This document shows, in pieces, positions 1 through 6,600 of a stretch of DNA of 15,256 nucleotides. The notes below the pieces were generated by a model. It did not search any database. It was not told the origin of the DNA and saw nothing but the letters and a program-made list of their open reading frames with translations. This stretch comes from an uncultured Clostridium sp. (GTDB taxonomy: Bacteria; Bacillota; Clostridia; Clostridiales; Clostridiaceae): assembly GCA_900540255.1 (NCBI GenBank), contig UQFE01000048.1:1-15256 (forward strand). The letters run 5' to 3'. The first letter of the stretch is position 1. Each line of letters starts with the position of its first letter. A program made the translations under genes and the position numbers.

Positions 1-626
1 GATTTATATATAATAAAATGTTAGCTGATAAAATTGAGTATTATAAAGAAACTGGCGAAATGTTAAAAAATACACCTGCACAATATAAAAAAGAATTTGA
101 ATGGCTAAAAGAAGTTGATTCATTAGCACTAGCAAATGCTCAACAAAACTTAGAAAAAGCTTATAAAAACTTTTTTAGAGATAAGTCTATAGGTTTTCCT
201 AAGTTCAAGTCTAAGAAAACTAATTACTATAGTTATACTACTAATAATCAAAAAGGAACTGTATATATTGAAAATAATCATGTAAAAATACCAAAACTAA
301 AAACTATGATAAAAATAAAATATCATAGAGAATTTACTGGTGTTATTAAAAGTTGTACTATATCAAAAACTCCAAGTAATAAATATTTTATATCTATATT
401 AGTAGATACTGAAAATAAAACATTACCTAAAGTTGATAAGAAAATAGGTGTAGATGTTGGACTTAAAGAGTTTGCAATATGTAGTGATGGGTACAGGGTA
501 GCAAATCCAAAATATCTAAGAAAGTCAGAAAAGAGATTAATTAAACTACAAAAGGATTTGTCAAGAAAACAAAAGGGAAGTAACAATAGAAATAAGGCTA
601 GATTAAAAGTAGCTAAATTACATTAA
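1..626 (+). pseudogene. Truncated TnpB (OrfB) of an IS200/IS605-type element, open at the 5' edge
   Basis: This is the N-terminal and middle part of a TnpB RNA-guided nuclease encoded by IS200/IS605 elements. The frame is open upstream of the ATG at 18 and reads Phe-Ile-Tyr-Asn-Lys into it, which fits TnpB, so the gene starts outside the window. Recognisable are the segment EFEWLKEVDSLAL, the block AYKNFFRDKSIGFPKFKSKK, and the first RuvC motif GVDVGLKEF, whose catalytic Asp is residue 146 counted from the ATG at 18. The frame stops right after a helix ending KVAKLH. Intact TnpB proteins continue for well over 100 residues, with the second and third RuvC motifs and a four-Cys zinc finger. Those are missing, so the protein cannot be an active nuclease. 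No right end or omega-RNA region is visible before murI. Seen: motifs and truncation. Inferred: a deletion joined the tnpB remnant to the murI upstream region near 622-630. Confidence 0.88.
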
Positions 627-671
627 GGTATAAAATAAGATTAAGTAATATATAAATTGGAGTGAGATGAT

Positions 672-1448
672 TTGGACAAAAAAGATATGCCCATAGGGTT
701 TTTAGATTCTGGTGTTGGTGGCTTAAGTGTAATGAGAGAAGCTATTAAAATAATGCCAAATGAAAACTATATATATTTTGGAGATTCAAAAAATGCTCCA
801 TATGGAACAAAGCCAACAAAGGAAATAAGAGACTTAACATTTAAAGTAGTAGAATTTTTACTTGATAAAGGAATTAAAGGATTAGTAGTAGCTTGCAATA
901 CAGCAACTAGTGCTGCTGTTAGTGAGTTAAGAAAGACATATCCTGATTTACCATTAGTAGGAATAGAGCCAGCGATAAAACCAGCTGTTGAAAGGAATAA
1001 TGGTGGAAAGGTATTAATTATGGCAACACCAATGACAATTAAACAAGAAAAGTTTAATTTGTTACTTAATAAATATAAGGACAAGGCAGAAATTATACCT
1101 ATTCCATGTGCAGGACTTATGGAATTTATAGAAAAAGGTATTTTAAGTGGTGATGAATTAGAAGAATATTTAATAGAAAAACTATGTGTATATAAAAGAG
1201 AGGAAATAGATTCTATAGTATTAGGATGTACACATTATCCATTTGTAAGAGATTCAATAAAAAAGGTTGTAGGGCACGAAATTGCAATTATAGATGGAGG
1301 AGAAGGAACAGTTAGAGAAATTAAAAGAAGATTAAAAGAAAAAAATTTATTATCGGATAGGAAAGAAAAAGGGATAATTTCAATTTATAATTCCTTAGAA
1401 GACCAAAAGATTATAGATTTAAGTTTAAAATTAATAGAAAAGAAATAG
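672..1448 (+). CDS. murI: Glutamate racemase MurI
   Basis: The enzyme interconverts L- and D-glutamate in the cytoplasm and supplies D-Glu for peptidoglycan stem peptides. At 258 residues it has normal family length. Asp12 sits in the N-terminal motif GFLDSGVGGLSV. The two catalytic cysteines of the cofactor-independent racemase are Cys75 (VVACNTATSAA) and Cys186 (GCTHYPF). The segment YFGDSKNAPYG (residues 35-45) is also typical. The start is a TTG at 672, chosen because GGAG at 659-662 lies 9 bases upstream. The next candidate, ATG at 687, would be about 24 bases from that site. The gene stands alone: a tnpB remnant lies 45 bases upstream and a large hairpin follows the stop. No promoter is clear in the short upstream gap. 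A racE-type symbol is equally possible, but function is not in doubt. Confidence 0.96.
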   Translation: MDKKDMPIGFLDSGVGGLSVMREAIKIMPNENYIYFGDSKNAPYGTKPTKEIRDLTFKVVEFLLDKGIKGLVVACNTATSAAVSELRKTYPDLPLVGIEPAIKPAVERNNGGKVLIMATPMTIKQEKFNLLLNKYKDKAEIIPIPCAGLMEFIEKGILSGDELEEYLIEKLCVYKREEIDSIVLGCTHYPFVRDSIKKVVGHEIAIIDGGEGTVREIKRRLKEKNLLSDRKEKGIISIYNSLEDQKIIDLSLKLIEKK

Positions 1449-1449
1449 A

Positions 1450-1544
1450 GGATGTCGCATTAAGAATAAATACTATAAATATATTGTATTAATTTTTATT
1501 TTTTAAAACAATATATTGTGTATAAAAGTTTTAGTGCGACAGCC
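1450..1544. repeat. Long imperfect inverted repeat after murI, possible terminator or MITE-like element
   Basis: Two nested pairs of arms are visible. The outer arms 1453-1463 and 1531-1541 pair over 11 positions with one G-U (core TGTCGCA..TGCGACA). A mismatch and two G-C pairs (1450-1451 with 1543-1544) extend them. The inner arms 1478-1487 and 1508-1517 pair perfectly over 10 A/T-rich positions (AATATATTGT). The segments between the arms pair poorly. As RNA the element would fold into a stem of nearly 100 bases. It lies 2 bases after the murI stop and probably limits read-through, but no T-tract follows the outer arm directly. The size and nested symmetry also fit a small palindromic mobile repeat; copies elsewhere in the genome would be needed to say so. 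Confidence 0.6.
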
Positions 1545-1593
1545 CCTTATTTTATAGAAAAAATATAAAAATAAAGAAATTTTCTTTAAAAGA

Positions 1594-1621
1594 TTGAATT
1601 AGTATATGAAAATATGATAAT
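1594..1621 (+). promoter_or_regulatory. Possible sigma-A promoter of the ppiB-like gene
   Basis: TTGAAT (1594-1599) and GATAAT (1616-1621) are separated by 16 bases, 37 bases before the ATG of the cyclophilin gene. Both are close to the housekeeping consensus. In DNA this AT-rich such matches occur by chance, so the call is tentative. Confidence 0.35.
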
Positions 1622-1658
1622 AATAAATTATACCAAAAAATGAAAGTGAGGTAATTAT

Positions 1659-2183
1659 ATGAAGAATCCTATAGTAACTATAGAAATGGAAAATGGAGAT
1701 ATAATGAAAGCTGAATTATATCCAGAAATAGCACCTAATACAGTAAAGAATTTTATTGATTTAATAAATAGAGGCTTTTATGATGGATTAATATTCCATA
1801 GAGTAATACCAGGATTTATGATTCAAGGTGGATGTCCAGAAGGAATGGGAATTGGAGGTCCAGGATATAGCATTAAAGGTGAATTTTCAAGAAATGGATT
1901 TGCAAATAACTTAAAGCACACAAAAGGTGTTTTATCAATGGCAAGAGCAATGCATCCAGATTCAGCAGGAAGTCAATTCTTTATAATGGTAGAAGATGCT
2001 CCACATTTAGATGGGCAATATGCTTCATTTGGAAAATTAATAGAAGGATTAGATGTTGCTAAAAAAATAGTAAGCACTAAGAGAGATTATAGTGATAAGC
2101 CATATGAAGATCAAGTTATGAAAAAAGTAACTGTAGATACTTTTGGTGAAAATTTTGGGGAACCTGAAATAATAGAAGATTAA
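1659..2183 (+). CDS. ppiB: Cyclophilin-type peptidyl-prolyl cis-trans isomerase
   Basis: A 174-residue single-domain cyclophilin that speeds cis-trans isomerisation of Xaa-Pro bonds. It has no signal peptide, so it should act in the cytoplasm. Family motifs appear in order: NTVKNFIDLINRGFYDGL near residues 28-45; FHRVIPGFMIQGG near 47-59, with the active-site Arg in FHR; GVLSMARAMHPDSAGSQFFI near 90-109; and HLDGQYASFGKLIEG near 115-129. The position of the cyclosporin-contacting Trp of eukaryotic cyclophilins is His here, as is common in bacteria. A short acidic tail (EPEIIED) ends the protein. GTGAGG at 1646-1651 is the ribosome-binding site and the ATG start is clear. It appears monocistronic, flanked by hairpins on both sides. 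Confidence 0.95.
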   Translation: MKNPIVTIEMENGDIMKAELYPEIAPNTVKNFIDLINRGFYDGLIFHRVIPGFMIQGGCPEGMGIGGPGYSIKGEFSRNGFANNLKHTKGVLSMARAMHPDSAGSQFFIMVEDAPHLDGQYASFGKLIEGLDVAKKIVSTKRDYSDKPYEDQVMKKVTVDTFGENFGEPEIIED

Positions 2184-2195
2184 TATTGAATTTAA

Positions 2196-2244
2196 ATTTA
2201 ATTTATTAGGCTGTATCATATTTTGATGCAGCCTTAAATTAAAT
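2196..2244 (+). terminator. Hairpin terminator after ppiB
   Basis: Arms 2208-2218 and 2224-2234 pair over 11 positions with one G-U (core GGCTGTATCA / TGATGCAGCC, 5-base loop). After a 2-base bulge on the left, 2196-2205 pairs perfectly with 2235-2244, extending the stem. The right arm is followed by A/T-rich sequence rather than a clean T-run, so it is a strong structure but not a textbook intrinsic terminator. Confidence 0.65.
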
Positions 2245-2250
2245 GAATCT

Positions 2251-2286
2251 CCAAATTTTAATTTGGCAAGATGAATTTATTCATCT
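2251..2286. repeat. Two adjacent short palindromes
   Basis: CCAAATT (2251-2257) pairs with AATTTGG (2260-2266). AGATGAAT (2269-2276) pairs with ATTCATCT (2279-2286). Each has a 2-base centre. They follow the ppiB terminator hairpin directly and lie 58 bases before the next gene. They could be operator half-sites for the XRE regulator encoded just downstream, or part of a decayed palindromic element. The sequence does not decide. Confidence 0.4.
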
Positions 2287-2344
2287 AATTAAAAGGAAGG
2301 CCGAGTTTCATTAAAGTTTTATAAGTATAAAGGGGTGAATTAAG

Positions 2345-2719
2345 ATGCTTGAGAATAATAAGTGTATATTAGTGTATGGATTAACTAATATAGACTTAGA
2401 ATTCATAAAAAAGCTTAATTATAAGATAATTGAAATAACTCCAGAAATGTGTGAAATGACTTTAGGAGATATATTATTAGGATTAAAATTAAATATTTAT
2501 AATAATAATCCATTTAAGGGGAAAGTTATACTTTATAATAATTTAACACAAATGGAAGTGAAAAATGCAATAAATGATACTAAAAGAGGTATTAAAGATG
2601 CAGTATTGGAAGTAGTGACAGAGGAATTTATTAATTGGAAGGTAAATTACTTAATTAAGCATTTAAAGAATGAAAATGAGTGGTATTCAAAGGCTAGAAA
2701 GGAAATAAAAAATGAGTAG
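2345..2719 (+). CDS. DUF3783-like small protein of unknown function
   Basis: A 124-residue protein without signal peptide or membrane segment. The C-terminal part, roughly residues 58-114 (VILYNNLTQMEVKNAINDTK, then AVLEVVTEEFINWKVNYLIK), resembles DUF3783, a short domain of clostridia and related Firmicutes. The pattern is a strand plus 'N(L/F)' turn, a helix, then 'T.EN..W....L...L'. The N-terminal half (CILVYGLTNIDLEFIKKLNY) looks like a second, more diverged copy of the same strand-helix pattern. No catalytic residues are evident. AAAGGGGTG just upstream of the ATG is a strong ribosome-binding site. The last 8 bases overlap the start of the XRE regulator gene (ATGAGTAG), implying translational coupling and a shared role. 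The DUF assignment comes from recalled family features, not a search. Confidence 0.72.
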   Translation: MLENNKCILVYGLTNIDLEFIKKLNYKIIEITPEMCEMTLGDILLGLKLNIYNNNPFKGKVILYNNLTQMEVKNAINDTKRGIKDAVLEVVTEEFINWKVNYLIKHLKNENEWYSKARKEIKNE

Positions 2720-3386
2720 AGTTGGAGAAAAAATAAAAGAAGCAAGATTAAAAGCTGGTATGACACAAAAAGAACTTGGTAAAAAATTAGGTGTAGCAGA
2801 AAAATTTATAAATGAAGTAGAAATTGGAAGAAAAATTGTACAAGAATCATTTATAGAAAAAGCAGCAAAAATATTAAATGCAGATTTAAATGATGTAAGC
2901 ATGGTTGTAACAGATGAAATTTTAATGGAAGAAAGAAAAAGTTATGCAGAAAGTAATAAGAAGCCTACTAAAATAGAAACAAATGAAGTTTGGGATAATG
3001 CTTTTTCTACAGTATTAAAAAATGTTCCTATTTATGATTATAATTTAAAAAATATTTTAGGAAAAATAGAAATACCAATCCATTCAAATAAAGTAGAGGG
3101 TTATCCACAAGATAAAGTATTATATTTAAATATTCAAGATAATGAAATGTCTGGATTTAGAATTATGGAAGGTGATTTAGCATTTGCTCATTTAGTTAAT
3201 GAAGTTAGTAATAATGGAATATTCTTAGTAGAGTATAAAGGAAAAAGAAAAATAAGACAAATAAAGAGTCTTGGAAATTCTAACTTACTTTTAGTAAGTA
3301 ACGGGGGAGCTCTAATGACTGAAACTGTTGAAAGTAGAGAAATTTCAGTAATTGCAAAGCTAGAAAGAATTGAAATAAAGTTATAA
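2712..3386 (+). CDS. XRE-family regulator with degenerate LexA/S24-like C-terminal domain
   Basis: A 224-residue DNA-binding regulator. Residues 4-60 form an XRE/Cro helix-turn-helix (IKEARLKAGMTQKELGKKLG, then VEIGRK). A polar linker follows (about 65-105). The C-terminal domain at about 115-222 has the S24 (LexA/CI) layout: LNIQDNEMSGFRIMEGDLAF at 139-158 corresponds to the '(G)DSM....I..GD' motif, and KGKRKIRQIKSL at 176-187 to the catalytic-Lys strand. The nucleophile position is Glu145 instead of Ser, and the Lys position appears to be Arg182. Self-cleavage is therefore unlikely; the domain may serve for dimerisation or ligand sensing. The start overlaps the upstream DUF3783-like gene, with AAGGA about 8 bases upstream. 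A strong terminator follows the stop. Targets are unknown; the adjacent palindromes and the csp promoter region are candidates. Confidence 0.85.
   Translation: MSRVGEKIKEARLKAGMTQKELGKKLGVAEKFINEVEIGRKIVQESFIEKAAKILNADLNDVSMVVTDEILMEERKSYAESNKKPTKIETNEVWDNAFSTVLKNVPIYDYNLKNILGKIEIPIHSNKVEGYPQDKVLYLNIQDNEMSGFRIMEGDLAFAHLVNEVSNNGIFLVEYKGKRKIRQIKSLGNSNLLLVSNGGALMTETVESREISVIAKLERIEIKL
3101..3109 (+). other. Perfect DnaA box inside the XRE regulator gene
   Basis: TTATCCACA, the exact consensus DnaA-binding 9-mer, lies in the coding sequence where the codons spell Tyr-Pro-Gln. It is inverted relative to the three-box cluster about 345 bases downstream. The coding constraint could explain it by chance. 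Confidence 0.5.
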
Positions 3387-3411
3387 AAAGGTGCCAGGAG
3401 GCACCTTTTTT
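3385..3411 (+). terminator. Intrinsic terminator after the DUF3783/XRE operon
   Basis: AAAAAGGTGCC (3385-3395) pairs perfectly with GGCACCTTTTT (3400-3410) across a 4-base AGGA loop, and the right arm is itself the T-run. This is a textbook Rho-independent terminator, overlapping the end of the stop codon region. It separates the regulator unit from the csp genes. Confidence 0.95.
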
Positions 3412-3452
3412 ATCATATAAACAATAAAATAAAAAATTAATATACATAATTA

Positions 3453-3491
3453 TGTGGATAATGTGGATAACTTGATAAAAACTGTGGATAA
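3453..3491 (-). other. Cluster of three perfect DnaA boxes upstream of the csp gene
   Basis: TGTGGATAA, the reverse complement of the DnaA box consensus TTATCCACA, occurs three times without mismatch: 3453-3461, 3462-3470 (directly abutting) and 3483-3491 (12-base gap). The second and third copies share a longer repeat, TGTGGATAACTT followed by GAT, with a one-base indel. All have the same orientation. The surrounding region (about 3412-3620) is extremely A/T-rich and non-coding. The arrangement resembles part of a clostridial oriC, but no dnaA, dnaN or rpmH is present. It may instead be an ectopic DnaA-binding cluster that titrates DnaA or regulates the neighbouring csp-sleC genes. The match to consensus is direct; binding is inferred. 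Confidence 0.75.
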
Positions 3492-3622
3492 CTTTGATGT
3501 TAATACAAAATTTAATTTAAAAAACTGGATTTAATAGCTTAAAATTTGTTATTTAAATTATTTTTAAATGTAATAGTTCAGATATTTTAATTTAAACATA
3601 TATTTGTAAGAGAAATTATTAC

Positions 3623-3629
3623 GAGGTGG
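3623..3629 (+). promoter_or_regulatory. Shine-Dalgarno sequence overlapping the annotated GTG start of the csp gene
   Basis: GAGGTGG is the best match to the anti-Shine-Dalgarno sequence near the csp start, yet it contains the in-frame GTG at 3626-3628. Only a weak AAGAGA (3608-3613) lies upstream of that GTG. At normal spacing downstream (3635-3637) is an in-frame ATA codon. Either GTG is used with the poor upstream site, or translation starts at a rare AUA codon. Confidence 0.5.
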
Positions 3630-6600
3630 GAAACATAGAAAATAATAAAAATAATTTAGGTATATTAAAGAATATACCAACATCAATATTATCAAAGCTC
3701 AATATATCACATAGCTTTTTAGCAACTAATAATGATTCTGAAATTGAAGTAAGTATAATTTCAGGAGCTTCTACAAGTGAAGTTTCTAAAATAGTGGAAA
3801 ACTTAAATGGAAAGTATGTTGATTTAGGATATGGATATGGAATAGTAGAAATTTCAATAGAAAATCTTGTTGCTTTAGCAAATAGTCCAGAAATTCAATA
3901 TATAGAGTTACCTAAAAGCTTATATGCAGATGATTATGAAAGTAATAGGGCTTCCTGTATTACTCAATTAAATTCAAGTGAATTTAATGGAAAAGGGGTT
4001 TTAGTTGGATTTATTGATACGGGAATAGATTATACTCATCCTGCATTTAGAAATTCTGATGGAACTACTAGAATAGAATATATATATGATTTAAATAATG
4101 GGGGCAAAGTATATAACAAAACTCAAATAAATGAAGCACTTAAATTAACAGATCCATATTCAATGGTTAATTCAACTGATGTTACTGGACATGGCACCCA
4201 TGTTGTTGGAATAGCTTGTGCAGGTGGAGAAATAGATAAGCAATATTATGGTGTAGCACCTGAAAGTTCAATAGCTATGGTTAAAGTTTCAAGAAGTAGA
4301 TTTGCATTAAGTACTCAAATAATGAAGGGGATAAAATTTCTTATTGATAAAGGTAAGGAATTAAATATGCCATTAGCTATAAATATGAGTTTAAGTACTA
4401 ATGATGGAGCCCATAATGGTAGTAGTTTACTTGAACAATATATATCAACAGTTTCTGCTATTGAAAGAGTAACAATAGTTATAGCAGCAGGAAATGAAGG
4501 TGAAGCTGCACATCATGTAGGAAGAACCTTAGAAGAAATAAATGATGTATACTTTAATATTTCATCAGATGAATCTATAGTTGTAATAAATTTGTATAAG
4601 TCAATATTACCGGAGTTAAGTATGGAATTACTTTCTCCATATGGAATTGGTACTGGAGAAATAATATTAAAAGAGGGAATCAATGAAGGAACTATAGGAA
4701 ATTCTAGATATTCAATATATTTAACAGGTCCTAAGCCATTTGATGTAAGTGGAGAAATTGGAATTGTGTTAACAGGTATTAATGAGTTTGTATCATCAGG
4801 GCAATGGAAAATAACATTAAGAAAATTAAATGAGTATGAAGGAAGTTTTGATATGTGGTTGCCTATTTCAGAAGGGTTAAATGTGAATACTAAGTTTTTA
4901 GAGCCTGTTGTTTATAATACATTGGGAATTCCTGCTACAGTTAAGAATATAATATCAGTTGGAAGTTATAACTATTTAGTTGATACTATGTCACCATTTA
5001 GTGGGAGAGGTAAAAGAGTAAATGGGCAATATATAAAACCAGATATAGTTGCACCAGGAGAAGGAATTTATTCTGCTATACCTAATAGGGGATTTGATAA
5101 AAAAACAGGAACTTCTATGGCGACTCCACAAGTTACTGGGGCTTCTGCACTTATGATGCAGTGGGGAATAGTTAATGGGAATGATTCTTATTTATATGGA
5201 GAAAGATTAAAATATTTTTTAATTTTAGGTTCAAAAAGAGGTAGACAAGATATAAAGTATCCAGATGCAGCTTGGGGATATGGTCAACTTTGTTTAAGAG
5301 AAAGCATTAATTTAGTATCTCAAACATTAGGATTAGGTTTTAGAAATAATGATATTAAAAATATAATTATAAATGATTACCTTAAAAGAGTAGATGAAAT
5401 AAATGTAGACTATAATTCAAAGAGTAATGATAGAATTTTTCTTTTAGTTGAAATTGCAAATGAAGAAGTATTAAAAAATTTATTAAAGATACAAGAGGTT
5501 GGGGGTTTAATGATATCATCAAATTTTGCAGTAATAATTACACCAGCTAATAAGGTTGATGAAATAAAAAAATTGGTAATTAGAATAGTTAATATTGAAG
5601 AATTTTCTACTATATTGACATTAAATGATATTTCACCAGTAGAAGCAAGTGGAGCACCTGTATTTAATACTAATCCATATTTAAAACTTAATGGAAGAGG
5701 TGTATTAGTAGGCGTAATTGATACGGGAATAGATTATCTTAACAAAGAATTTCAAATGGAAGATGATACAACAAGAATAGTACGGTTATGGGATCAAACT
5801 ATTCAAGGAGATACAAATATATATGGATTAAAATATGGTACTGAATATACAGAAGAGCAAATAAACCAAGCAATAAGTTTACAAACTTCAGGTGGGGATC
5901 CATATAGTATAGTTCCATCTAAGGATGAAATTGGACATGGCACTAAGGTAAGTGGAATTATTGGTGGAAGGGGTATAAATCCAGATTTAAAAGGAGCTGC
6001 TCCAGACTGTAAGTTTGTTATTGTTAAGCTATCTAGAGCAACAAAAGTAGAACTTGATGCAGCACTTATCGATAAAACAGATGTGCCATCATATAGTTCG
6101 TGGAGTGTATTATTAGGAATAAAGTATGTAGTTTCCGTTGCAAGAGAATTAAATAAGCCATTAGTTATATTTATACCACTTGGAGGTAATATGGGCTCTC
6201 ATACTGGAAATGGAATTAATGAAAATATTATTAATAACTATTCAACTGAAGCAGCAACTGTTTTTGTAGTGCCAGTTGGAAATCAAGGAAATACAGATAC
6301 ACATACAGAGGGAATAATTGAAAAGGCTGGAGATATAAAAGATATAGAGATAAGAGTTGGTGAAAAGCAAAAAAATTTACCAATAATAATATGGATAAAC
6401 AAACCTAATAGAGTTATGTTATCAATAATATCCCCTACAGGAGAAATAATTGATAACATGGAGGCTAAAAATACAAATAATAATAGAATAAAATTTTTAT
6501 ATGAAAAAACTGAAATGATAGTTAATTTTACTTCACCAGAATTATCAACAGGTGATGCACTTATTTTTATAAGAGCATATAATTTAAAGGCAGGAATTTG

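Noticed and set aside
3582..3610. Possible sigma-E promoter before csp (GATATT followed by CATATATT)
   Set aside because: The elements resemble sporulation sigma-E boxes, but only about 10 bases separate them, too short for this sigma, and A/T-rich DNA gives such matches by chance.
3412..3625. Chromosomal replication origin
   Set aside because: DnaA boxes are present, but no dnaA, dnaN or rpmH gene is in the window, and only three boxes cluster, so oriC itself is not supported.
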